Of a stretch of 35,992 bases of DNA, positions 8,337-16,350 are shown one piece after another; position 1 is the first letter of the stretch, and every line of letters starts with the position of its first letter. The notes under the pieces are model-generated. The model saw nothing but the letters and a program-made list of their open reading frames with translations, made no database searches and was not told the DNA's origin. The stretch spans positions 1-35,992 of the forward strand of contig JACDAL010000042.1 of the NCBI GenBank assembly GCA_013695465.1, read 5' to 3'. The stretch comes from Actinomycetota bacterium. GTDB taxonomy: Bacteria; Actinomycetota; CADDZG01; WHSQ01. Made by a program: the position numbers and the translations under genes.

Positions 8337-9670
8337 CCGGGATCAGGCCCGCGGTCCTGCGCCCGCCGCCACTCGAACCGGCGCGCCTTCTGGGGGCCGA
8401 GCCCGTAGCGGTGCAGAAAAGCGTTCGTGTGCCCATGCATCTCTGCGACCAGATCACGATCGGATAACTGCGCGAAGCGGTAGTCGTACCCGTCTGAGAC
8501 GACATCGATCAGCCCGTATCCGAACGGGTAGGCGCCCGGCGTAGCGACCTCGGTGACAGGAACGCCGTCGAAATCGCGGATCCGGGCGTTGCGGTGGGTG
8601 TGGCCGCAGAACACGCCCCACACGTTCCCCGAGTCGCAGGTGGCGTGCAGCCTTCCGCTGTCGAGGTCCCGCAACCCGAAGATGATCGGTGGAAAGCTCG
8701 TGAAGGGCTGCACTGGATGGTGGAGAAAGACGAATGTCGGTGTGCCGCCCGAAGAAGCGACTTCGGCGAGGAGGTCGTGCTGCGCTGCCGTCAGAGAGCC
8801 TCGCTCGACCGACCCCCCACCGGGTGTGAACTCCCCGGTCACCAGGTTGAAGGAGGAAAACGGCGAGAGAGATCGCTCCGCCGAGTCGAGCAGGCAGAAG
8901 CGCATGTCGTCGTGCTCGATTAGCGCACCCTCCGGACGGCGACCGAAGGTGGCGGCGAAGTGATCCGTGAGCGTTCCCTCTGAACGCGAGTAGACGTCGT
9001 GGTTGCCGACAACGCAGTGCCACGGCATGGCAAGCCGGGAAAGCACTTCCTGAGCGAGCGACAGCTCCGAAGCCTCGCCCCTTTCGGAGAGATCACCGAG
9101 TTGAATGCAGAGCTCGGCCCCCGAAGAGTTGATGTCCTCCACTGCTGCTCTAGCGCTTGCCTCCCCCCAGCGAGAGCCGAGGTGAAGGTCGGAGAGGACC
9201 GCCACGCGCAGCCGAACCCCGCCGGCGGGTTCCTCTGCCGTCGGGAGGGGCTTGAACTCCGGGACGGGGGGGAGCTCACGTGGGAACTCGACCGCGTTCC
9301 TGTCCTCTTCTCCCAGGGCTTGCAACTCCTGTATCCCATCGTCGAGGTAGGGCGCGATGTGGGCCCCCGCCCAGTCGCCCAGGCGCACGATGAAGAGCTC
9401 CGAGAGGGGCTCATCCGCTGCCCCTGCCCCTGCCACCGAGCGCATCCAGTCGGCATGGGACGCGACCAGCTCGGAGTCTGGTTTTCGAACGCGAGAGAGT
9501 AGCGAGGTCTCGACGATGGCGGCTCGGCGGAGAGCTCGGCTGCGCGCCGCCTCGAAGCGAGGCGCCTCGGCCGTCCAGGACCCGCAGACCTCGGCGCGCG
9601 CTGCCTCCACAACCCAGGCGGAGCGCAGGAGGTCTGTCCTGATCTCGTCGGAGAGAACCGGTTCACTCAT
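8333..9670 (-). CDS. metallophosphoesterase (calcineurin-like) with an about 150-aa helical N-terminal region
   Basis: VAVLSDLHLGSRWG, IQLGDLSERGE, CVVGNHDVYSR, FVFLHHPVQPF, GVFCGHTHRNA: all metallophosphoesterase blocks present in the C-terminal part. Confidence 0.88.
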   Translation of the reverse strand: MSEPVLSDEIRTDLLRSAWVVEAARAEVCGSWTAEAPRFEAARSRALRRAAIVETSLLSRVRKPDSELVASHADWMRSVAGAGAADEPLSELFIVRLGDWAGAHIAPYLDDGIQELQALGEEDRNAVEFPRELPPVPEFKPLPTAEEPAGGVRLRVAVLSDLHLGSRWGEASARAAVEDINSSGAELCIQLGDLSERGEASELSLAQEVLSRLAMPWHCVVGNHDVYSRSEGTLTDHFAATFGRRPEGALIEHDDMRFCLLDSAERSLSPFSSFNLVTGEFTPGGGSVERGSLTAAQHDLLAEVASSGGTPTFVFLHHPVQPFTSFPPIIFGLRDLDSGRLHATCDSGNVWGVFCGHTHRNARIRDFDGVPVTEVATPGAYPFGYGLIDVVSDGYDYRFAQLSDRDLVAEMHGHTNAFLHRYGLGPQKARRFEWRRAQDRGPDPG

Positions 9671-9818
9671 GAGCGCACAGGATAGGGTCCGTTCCGCTGG
9701 CTAAGATGTCGAGTGCTTTGGCGTCACTTCCCCGCCTAAAACTGATACTGAAATTGATCGCTTGAGTTTGATCACGTGACTCGATCGACTCGATCGAGTG
9801 ATCGAAAAGGAGAGCCTT

Positions 9819-10286
9819 GTGTCGCTTGCTCACAGGATCGGGGAGGCCCCACGCACAGACTGGGACCGTTACTTTCTCAACATCGCCCGCGAGACCGCGA
9901 CCCGCTCCAACTGCGTCCGCCGCAAGCACGGAGCCGTGGTGGTGAGACGCCGGCGTATCTGCTCGACCGGATACAACGGCCCGCCGTCGGGGCACGCCCA
10001 CTGCGACAAGGGTGCCTGCCCGCGAGCCTCCTCCGAGGCCGCCAGCGGCTGGGGCCACGACGACTGCATCGCCATTCACGCGGAGGCCAACGCCCTGCTG
10101 TACTCCTCTCCCGAAGAGCGCGACGGGGCCTCCATCTACATCACGGGAGTGCCGTGCTTCGCTTGCGCGAAGCTCATCGCCAACTCGGGAATCGCCGAGG
10201 TGGTGGCCGAGGGGCTGCCCTACGAGGGCTGGGAAAGGGTTCGTACCTTCCTACTCGACTGCGATGTGAGAGTCCGCCTGTTGTAG
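9819..10286 (+). CDS. dCMP/deoxycytidylate deaminase family protein
   Basis: HAEANALLY and PCFACAKLIANSGI zinc motifs, CVRRKHGAVVVRRRRICSTGYNGPPSGHAHC; GTG at 9819 has SD-like AAGGAG at 9806-9811, better than the 9798 start. Confidence 0.88.
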   Translation: MSLAHRIGEAPRTDWDRYFLNIARETATRSNCVRRKHGAVVVRRRRICSTGYNGPPSGHAHCDKGACPRASSEAASGWGHDDCIAIHAEANALLYSSPEERDGASIYITGVPCFACAKLIANSGIAEVVAEGLPYEGWERVRTFLLDCDVRVRLL

Positions 10287-10307
10287 GCGGCTGCCCCGAC
10301 CGCGCTA

Positions 10308-10949
10308 TCAGGTGCGGCAAGCCTCGAACAGCAGGGCAAGGCGGCTTCTGTCCCGTGCCGTGACCTTCCAGCCTTCGCTTCGCAACTCCGCCAGTACCTG
10401 TCTGTGACTCTTGAAGATAGTCGGCAGGTGTTTACTGAGGGAGAGAGGGAGTAGCGCTCCCACTGGGAACGTGATCATGCAGACGAAGAGTGAGCCTGCG
10501 TGGTCCAGCACCCGGCCCAGCTCGGCCAGCGCGAGCGGAAGCGGCGGCATGACCTGCAGGCCGTTGGTGCACATGATCGCTCCGAAGGAGCGGTCCCGAA
10601 ACGGCAGGTGCTGCACATCTGCTTGCGCCGTCGAGAGCCACTCCGCCCCCCGCCCGTCGGCGCGCGATTTCGCCTCCTCGACCATGCCCGCGGCGATGTC
10701 GGCGCCCACCACGAAGCCTCCCCGGCCCCATCTCAATGTGAAGAAGGCGGTGCCGACGGGCAGGTCGAGGATCGGACGGTGCCCGGCGGCCTGCACCGCG
10801 CCGGTGCCCTGTGCGAGCACCTTGGAGTGGAGACGCCCGGCCAAGAGCCTGAAGCCGAAGCTCACTACCACCCTGTCGTAGAGCCACGACGCGGTTGCCG
10901 AGTAGAAGCGAGCTTCGAAACGCTGGAAGCTCGAGAGCGAGGGGCTCAC
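10308..10949 (-). CDS. SAM-dependent methyltransferase (class I)
   Basis: PILDLPVGTAFFTLRWGRGGFVVGADIAAGMVEEAKSRA... ADVQHLPFRDRSFGAIMCTNGLQVMPPLPLALAELGRVL; GTG start overlaps the ligD stop (GTGA). Confidence 0.82.
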   Translation of the reverse strand: MSPSLSSFQRFEARFYSATASWLYDRVVVSFGFRLLAGRLHSKVLAQGTGAVQAAGHRPILDLPVGTAFFTLRWGRGGFVVGADIAAGMVEEAKSRADGRGAEWLSTAQADVQHLPFRDRSFGAIMCTNGLQVMPPLPLALAELGRVLDHAGSLFVCMITFPVGALLPLSLSKHLPTIFKSHRQVLAELRSEGWKVTARDRSRLALLFEACRT

Positions 10950-12439
10950 GACCGCTCCTGCGCCCGTGGCGGGAGCTCGGAGTAAAGGCACTGCTCCGGG
11001 GCCTTATCGACCCTGAAGCCCTTGAACGCCGGGGCGCGCAATCTCCCTGAGACGGTGAGCTCTCGGTACTCGACGGTTGCGACCAGGACCGGGTCGACCC
11101 AGTGAGGGGCGCGCAGAGGTTTGCCGAACCCCGATGGGGTGGTGCCGGTGGGATCCTCACCGAAGGGGCGGGCGTCGGATTCGAGGTCGAGCAGAAGCGG
11201 CATGATCTCGGCGATCATTTTCTGGGAGAAGCCGGTTCCGACCGAACCCAGGAAACGGAGCACGCCGGCTTCGTAGGCCCCCACCAGCAGGGCCCCGAAG
11301 GAATCGGCCCTGGTTCCCTCGCCGCGCGACCACCCTCCGATCACGACGTCGGCCTCGTGGGTGACCTTGATCTTGAGCCATTCCTTCGTTCTCTTTCCGG
11401 GCCGGTAGGGAGAACCGAGCCGCTTGGCGACGATGCCTTCCATGTGCCTGGCCTCGACCTCGGCTGCCAACGAACGCCCATCGGTTCGAATGGACGGAGA
11501 CACCTGCACGTGGCGGGACGGTACGACGAGTTTCTCCAGCATCTCCTTGCGCTTCTCGATCGGATGCTCGACGACGGAGCGACCGTCGAGATAGAGCAGG
11601 TCGAAGGCGATGAAAGTCACCGGCAGGGACTTAGTGGCACGTTCGATGTCGTGTTTGTTCTGCAGGTTGATGCGGCTCTGCAACAGCTCGAATGAGGGAA
11701 CCCCCTCTTTCAGGGCCACAATCTCGCCGTCGACTACCGCTTGAAGAGCGACGAGCTGCTGGTGCAGACGGCCGATCTCCGGATAGGTGTCGGTAACGTC
11801 TCGGCCGCGGCGAGACAGCAGCCTGGTCTCATCCGAGCACACTGCGAGCGTCCTGACGCCGTCCCACTTCGGTTCGAAGACGAAGCGATCGTCGTCGAAC
11901 GGTTCCTCGATGAGCGTGGCCAGCATGGGCGACAGAAGCGGAGGTTCCTCGGCGGCCGCCCGCTCGTCACTGCGCAGGAAAGCGAGCCACTGGTTGTCGT
12001 CGGTGTGATGGAGATGGTAGACGCCCTGCAGCCTCTTGCCGTGAAGCCGGAAGCTGAGCTTGCCCTCTTCCTGCTCGAGCACCTCGTAGGTGCCCTCATC
12101 GAAGATTCGGACCTCCCCGGCACCGTAGTTGCCCTTGGGGATCGAGCCCTCGAAGCTGCCGTAGTCGAACGGGTGGTCCTCGACGTGCACGGCGAGGTGG
12201 GGCTTGCCCTTCTTCCTGGGGAGGTTCTTGGGCACCGCCCACGACACCAGGACCGGGACCTCTCCGTTGAGCATCTCGAGCCGCAGGTCGAAGTGCAGCG
12301 TGCGGGCATGATGCTGGTGGATCATGAAGGTGCTCCCCGGAGGAGCGGTGGCGAGGTCGACGTTGCCGGAGACCGCGGGCTCGGGCTCCGGGGTCGCTTC
12401 GAAGCTGCGCTTGTCGGAGTAGTCCCGCGTGTCGCTCAC
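10946..12439 (-). CDS. ligD: ATP-dependent DNA ligase of LigD type: 3'-phosphoesterase (PE) domain plus ligase domain, no polymerase domain
   Basis: PE block FMIHQHHARTLHFDLRLEM...LVSWAVPKNLP...LAVHVEDHPFDYGSFEGSIPKGNYGAGEVRIFDEGTYE; ligase nucleotidyl motif FEPKWDGVRTLAV, VDGEIVAL, FDLLYLDGR, EGIVAKRLGSPYRPGKRTKEWLKIK. Confidence 0.94.
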   Translation of the reverse strand: MSDTRDYSDKRSFEATPEPEPAVSGNVDLATAPPGSTFMIHQHHARTLHFDLRLEMLNGEVPVLVSWAVPKNLPRKKGKPHLAVHVEDHPFDYGSFEGSIPKGNYGAGEVRIFDEGTYEVLEQEEGKLSFRLHGKRLQGVYHLHHTDDNQWLAFLRSDERAAAEEPPLLSPMLATLIEEPFDDDRFVFEPKWDGVRTLAVCSDETRLLSRRGRDVTDTYPEIGRLHQQLVALQAVVDGEIVALKEGVPSFELLQSRINLQNKHDIERATKSLPVTFIAFDLLYLDGRSVVEHPIEKRKEMLEKLVVPSRHVQVSPSIRTDGRSLAAEVEARHMEGIVAKRLGSPYRPGKRTKEWLKIKVTHEADVVIGGWSRGEGTRADSFGALLVGAYEAGVLRFLGSVGTGFSQKMIAEIMPLLLDLESDARPFGEDPTGTTPSGFGKPLRAPHWVDPVLVATVEYRELTVSGRLRAPAFKGFRVDKAPEQCLYSELPPRAQERS

Positions 12440-12557
12440 GGAGCCAATCGTAGTGCCCTAGGTCTTGACGCTCCTGCGCAGTCCGGCCGAAGACTCTTTC
12501 CACGAAAGGAGCGCCGAGCGCTGCTGAGGTGGAGATCGACTCACAATCGGGCTGAGC

Positions 12558-12902
12558 TCACCGAGGACGCGACCGGGAGGAGCGCGAATCGTGGAACGAG
12601 GCTGCGCCTGCGACCAGGCCCTCGACCAACGGTTCTCGTCTGAGACCGCGCTGATCTAGGCCGGCCCAACCGTGGCCGGCCCAACCGTGGCCGAGCTCCG
12701 CCGCGAGCCACGAGGGAAGGGAGTGCTCGACGTTGAGGTGGAGGCGGAACCACGACACGTGAGCGTAGGCCGCGACCGCCTTGAGCTCGTCGGCGGACGC
12801 ACGATCCGCCGCCCACCGGGCCCCGAGGTCGTAGCCGATCCCATAGTCCTCGAGCGCGTCGGGATCTATAGGGTGTGGCGCTTGCTCTACGCCGTCCAAC
12901 AC
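12558..12902 (-). CDS. small hypothetical protein, start uncertain
   Basis: Frame VLDGVEQAPHPIDPDALEDYGIGYDLGARWAADRASADELKAVAAYAHVSWFRLHLNVEHSLPSWLAAELGHGWAGHGWAGLDQRG reads like real protein; the upstream part of the 380-aa ORF is shadow to DUF72. Confidence 0.45.
   Translation of the reverse strand: MLDGVEQAPHPIDPDALEDYGIGYDLGARWAADRASADELKAVAAYAHVSWFRLHLNVEHSLPSWLAAELGHGWAGHGWAGLDQRGLRREPLVEGLVAGAASFHDSRSSRSRPR
12661..12690. repeat. 15-bp perfect tandem repeat x2
   Basis: CCGGCCCAACCGTGG CCGGCCCAACCGTGG; encodes duplicated GHGWA in the minus-strand small ORF. Confidence 0.9.
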
Positions 12903-12985
12903 CTCTTGCCGCCCCCAGACGATTGGAAATAACTTCCTACGCCTGAAGTTTGCATCTTGTTCATCAAATAGTAAAGGTGGAAGCG

Positions 12986-13726
12986 CTAAGCACTTCCGCC
13001 TAGAGTCCGTCCGCTCCGGCGTGGCCCCCCGGCGAGCCAGGCCGCCAGACCTACGCCGCCGTAGGGATCGTCCGAGGGCAAGCCCTCGTGCTTGGTGAAC
13101 GCGTAGGTGTCGCGCATGAAGCCCTCCTCGGTCAGGGCCCGGCGCCAGGCGCTCCGAGCGCGTCTCCCATAGCGCTCGGAGCGGAGCCGGATGTAGGCAA
13201 TGGGTCCTTCGGGCAACGCCTGGGGGAGTGTTCCCGACGTCTCCGCCACGCATACCGCCCCTCCCGCCGACGCGATCCGGGCCGCCACCTCGGGGTCGTT
13301 CCACGATTCGTGGCGAAACTCGAATGCGTAAGGGAGGTCGGCGGGGCGGGTTTCGAGCAGGCGGCCGAGCCCGTCGTCGTCGCGTTGCCGGTGCGGTGGG
13401 AACTGGAACAGAATCGCCCCGAGGCGGGGATTGAGTGGTTGCAGGCTGTTCAAGAAAGTTTCGAGGAACTCGGCGTTGCCGATGACCCTCGCGTGGGTGA
13501 GCCGTCGATGGGCTTTGACGGTGAAGCGAAAGCCGGAGGGTGCCGCCGCGACCCATCTCTGCATGGTGGACTCGGTCTGGAGGCGATAGAAGGTGGCGTT
13601 GACCTCGCACGCGCTCAACGTAGTGGCGTAGTGCTCGAGAAAACGCCTCTGAGGGACGCTCGGCGGATAGAAGCCCGGCTTCCACTCCCGATAAGCCCAC
13701 CCCGAGGTTCCTACATAGAGCGACAC
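12986..13726 (-). CDS. DUF72 (YecE-like) family protein
   Basis: MSLYVGTSGWAYREWKPGFYPPSVPQRRFLEHYATTLSACEVNATFYRLQTESTMQRWVAAAPSGFRFTVKAHRRLTH... FQFPPH... AFEFRHESW: diagnostic DUF72 blocks. Confidence 0.93.
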   Translation of the reverse strand: MSLYVGTSGWAYREWKPGFYPPSVPQRRFLEHYATTLSACEVNATFYRLQTESTMQRWVAAAPSGFRFTVKAHRRLTHARVIGNAEFLETFLNSLQPLNPRLGAILFQFPPHRQRDDDGLGRLLETRPADLPYAFEFRHESWNDPEVAARIASAGGAVCVAETSGTLPQALPEGPIAYIRLRSERYGRRARSAWRRALTEEGFMRDTYAFTKHEGLPSDDPYGGVGLAAWLAGGPRRSGRTLGGSA

Positions 13727-13780
13727 GGCCTTAAACCTATGCTTGTTCAGCCACAGCCCACTCCAGCGATCTAACTCTGC

Positions 13781-13809
13781 AAAAAAAGCCGCGGCGGGCG
13801 CTCAGCGCC
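13781..13809 (-). terminator. possible Rho-independent terminator for the LigD-polymerase ORF
   Basis: Minus strand: GGCGCTGAGCGCCCGCCGCGGCTTTTTTT; GC-rich self-complementary run followed by T7, immediately downstream of the stop. Confidence 0.45.
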
Positions 13810-14800
13810 TCTTGTTCGCTTGGGGCACTTGTCTTTCCAGCGAGGCGAGGGCGGCCCCCAGGTTCTGCCCCGGCCCCCTTGCCACCGGCAGGAACGGATC
13901 CTCGATCTGGGCCACGCGCTCGAAGATCGTTGCAATGGTGTTGTGCTCCGGGCGGACTTGTGAGAGCTCTCTCCACTCGAACGGGGTCGACACGGTTGCC
14001 CCGGGCTCAGGCCGGACCGAATAGGCGGCAGCGATGTTGGCTCCTTCACGATTCATGTTGACGTCCAGGAACACCTTCCCCGTGCGTTTGGGAATGTCCC
14101 ATTCCATCGTCGTGGTCTGGGGATCCGCTGCATGTACGAGGTCGGCAACCCAACCGATGAAGCGGCGGACCTCAACGAAGTCGTGGCTGCCGTCGAGCGG
14201 AACCATGATCTGCATTCCCGTGGCCCCCGAGGTCTTGGGATAAGCGAGGATCGCAAGATTGTCGAGCACAAGCTTGATGAGTGATGCGACGTGGGTTACC
14301 TGGTCCCATGTCGCCGGCGGGAAGGGATCGAGATCGAAGAAGGCGTAGGAAGGACGATCTTGGCGGGGGCCTCGCGCGTGCAGGGGATGAAACTCTATAC
14401 AACCGAGATTCGCCACCCAGAGCATGTCCGCCACGTCCGAAGCCGATACGAAGCGAATCGTCTTGCCCTCGGTGCCGACCGGGATGGTAGGCACCCATTT
14501 GGGAGTGTGTGAGGGCGCGTTCTTCTCGTAGAAGAAATCGGCTGATATGCCGTTGGGCATGCGCTTGAGCGTCAACGGACGGTCTTCGAGGTGTGGCAAC
14601 ATGATCGGCGAGATGCAGAAGTAGTAGGTGAGCAGGTCTGCTTTGGTGTAACGCTCCAGCGGCCAGTAGACTTTTTCCAAGTTGGAAAGGCGTAGTTGCT
14701 TGCTCCCTGAGCGCGCGTACCAGTGCTCGCCTTGGCGGGTAACCGGCAGCTCGGCGGGGAAAGAAAGTGTCGTCGGGGCATTCATTGGGTAAGACATCAT
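13802..14800 (-). CDS. LigD-type polymerase/primase domain protein (stand-alone)
   Basis: LRLSNLEKVYWPLERYTKADLLTYYFCISPIMLPHLEDRPLTLKRMPNGI, YAFFDLDPFPPATWDQV, KTSGATGMQIMVPLDGSHDF, GKVFLDVNMNREGANIAAAYSVRPEPGATVSTPFEW. Confidence 0.93.
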   Translation of the reverse strand: MMSYPMNAPTTLSFPAELPVTRQGEHWYARSGSKQLRLSNLEKVYWPLERYTKADLLTYYFCISPIMLPHLEDRPLTLKRMPNGISADFFYEKNAPSHTPKWVPTIPVGTEGKTIRFVSASDVADMLWVANLGCIEFHPLHARGPRQDRPSYAFFDLDPFPPATWDQVTHVASLIKLVLDNLAILAYPKTSGATGMQIMVPLDGSHDFVEVRRFIGWVADLVHAADPQTTTMEWDIPKRTGKVFLDVNMNREGANIAAAYSVRPEPGATVSTPFEWRELSQVRPEHNTIATIFERVAQIEDPFLPVARGPGQNLGAALASLERQVPQANKRR

Positions 14801-14845
14801 ACGAAGCAGTTACCGAGAAGCAATACGCAGAGGGGTGTTGTTCTA

Positions 14846-15364
14846 GTGACCAAGGTCGCATTCATCATGGATGATATGTTCGAGGACTCGGAGTTTCGGG
14901 TGCCTTTCGACAGCGTCAAGGAAGCCGGTTACGAGCCGGTCGTCATCGGCCTCGAGGCCGGCAAGAAGCTCGAAGGCAAGAAGGGCAAGGAGACGGTGAC
15001 CACGGATGTATCGATCGATGACGTCGCCGCTTCCGACTTTGCAGGGCTGGTTATTCCAGGGGGCTACTCGCCGGACCTGATCCGGCTCAACCGGAAGATG
15101 GTCGCGCTCACCAAGGCGATATTCGATGCTCGCAAGCCGGTCGCAGCAATCTGCCATGCGGGTTGGATGCTGGCGGAGGCCGATATTGCACGCGGCAGGT
15201 CCCTGACCTCATGGCCGTCGATCAAGACCGACCTGATCAACGCCGGCGCCGAGTGGGTGGACCAGGAAGTCGTTGAAGACGGCAACCTCATCACCTCGAG
15301 AAAGCCGGACGACCTCGACGCCTTCACCAAGACGCTCATGTCCCAATTGGGCCAGGCTGCCTAA
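14846..15364 (+). CDS. DJ-1/PfpI family protein
   Basis: VTKVAFIMDDMFEDSEFRVPFDSVKEAGYEPVVIG...GLVIPGGYSPDLIRLN...PVAAICHAGWMLAEA (nucleophile elbow AICHAG); GTG start. Confidence 0.9.
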   Translation: MTKVAFIMDDMFEDSEFRVPFDSVKEAGYEPVVIGLEAGKKLEGKKGKETVTTDVSIDDVAASDFAGLVIPGGYSPDLIRLNRKMVALTKAIFDARKPVAAICHAGWMLAEADIARGRSLTSWPSIKTDLINAGAEWVDQEVVEDGNLITSRKPDDLDAFTKTLMSQLGQAA

Positions 15365-15385
15365 CTGCCAGGCCGGCAACCGTGT

Positions 15386-15413
15386 AAAGAGGGCCACTTA
15401 GGTGGCCCTCTTT
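15386..15413 (+). terminator. Rho-independent terminator (symmetric)
   Basis: AAAGAGGGCCAC TTAG GTGGCCCTCTTT: perfect 12-bp stem with 4-nt loop, 21 nt after the PfpI stop. Confidence 0.88.
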
Positions 15414-15537
15414 CGCGTCGAGACGAACTTTCAACGTGAGCCCAGGGTGTGGGCCGGTGGCGAAAACGTCTTCGAGCGCAACTCAACCCCTCCCGATTAG
15501 GTTATGCGGGTCAGCCGCACAAGCCGGGGGTGGGTCG

Positions 15538-16350
15538 ATGGGCATCGCACGCAAGGGAGTTTCTATGGGGATGGCGCTGGCTCTCGCCGCAGGATTTTTC
15601 GCGGGCCAGTCGCTCTCTCGAGGCAAGCGCGCATCGGGGGCGTCGGAGAAGGTCTTGGGCTTCGACAAGGTCGTATACCTGAGTCACGTCAACAAACCCG
15701 GTATGCCCATCTTTCCGGGCGACCCTGAGTTTCAGCTGAAGACTCTATTCACAGTCGAAGACGATGGCTTCCGGCTCAATTTCGCAGGCCTCGGCGAGCA
15801 CTCGGGGACACACTGGGGAGCGCCATGCCATTTCAACGCTTCGGAGCCGTGCGCCGAGGATATGGCTCCGGAGGACTTCTTTCACCCCGCAGTGGTGGTC
15901 GATGCACGTTCTCAGTCTCGGCGCAATGCGGATTACGCGCTCACGGTCGCGGATCTGAAGCGCTTCGAGGACCGACACGGACGCATCCCAGATAACGCCA
16001 TGGCGATCATGTGGACGGGCTGGCAGGAGCGGTGGGACGACCCCAAGTCCTACTTCAACCAGGACTCAGACGGCATTTTGCACTTCCCCGGCATCTCGGT
16101 TGCGGCCACCCGGTGGCTGATCGACAATCGAGACTTGGGTGGCCTCGGCATAGACACCCACGGGGTAGATCCCGGCGCCGATGAGCTCTATCAGACCAAC
16201 ACTTTGCTGCTCAAGAAGCGCCGCATCCACCTCGAAAATCTGGCCGGCTTGCAGCGGATGCCCCCCAACGGGGGCTGGGTCGTGGTCGGCGGGGTCCGCA
16301 ACCAGGGCGGCTCCGGTTCTCCGGCGACGGTGTTTGGGCTGGTTCCCTGA
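15538..16350 (+). CDS. cyclase family protein (KynB/arylformamidase-like) with N-terminal signal/anchor
   Basis: SHVNKPGMPIFPGDPEF, GEHSGTHWGAPCHFN (cyclase-family metal motif variant), GLGIDTHGVDPGADELYQTNTLLLKKRRIHLENLAGL; hydrophobic N-terminus GMALALAAGFFAGQSLS. Confidence 0.85.
   Translation: MGIARKGVSMGMALALAAGFFAGQSLSRGKRASGASEKVLGFDKVVYLSHVNKPGMPIFPGDPEFQLKTLFTVEDDGFRLNFAGLGEHSGTHWGAPCHFNASEPCAEDMAPEDFFHPAVVVDARSQSRRNADYALTVADLKRFEDRHGRIPDNAMAIMWTGWQERWDDPKSYFNQDSDGILHFPGISVAATRWLIDNRDLGGLGIDTHGVDPGADELYQTNTLLLKKRRIHLENLAGLQRMPPNGGWVVVGGVRNQGGSGSPATVFGLVP

Noticed and set aside
12979-12997. GGAAGCGCTAAGCACTTCC hairpin at the DUF72 stop
   Set aside because: Imperfect short stem overlapping the stop codon without a proper T-run; too weak to call a terminator.
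12903-13700. Upstream part of the 380-aa ORF 12558-13700
   Set aside because: Out-of-frame reading of the DUF72 gene; only the C-terminal segment past DUF72 looks like protein.
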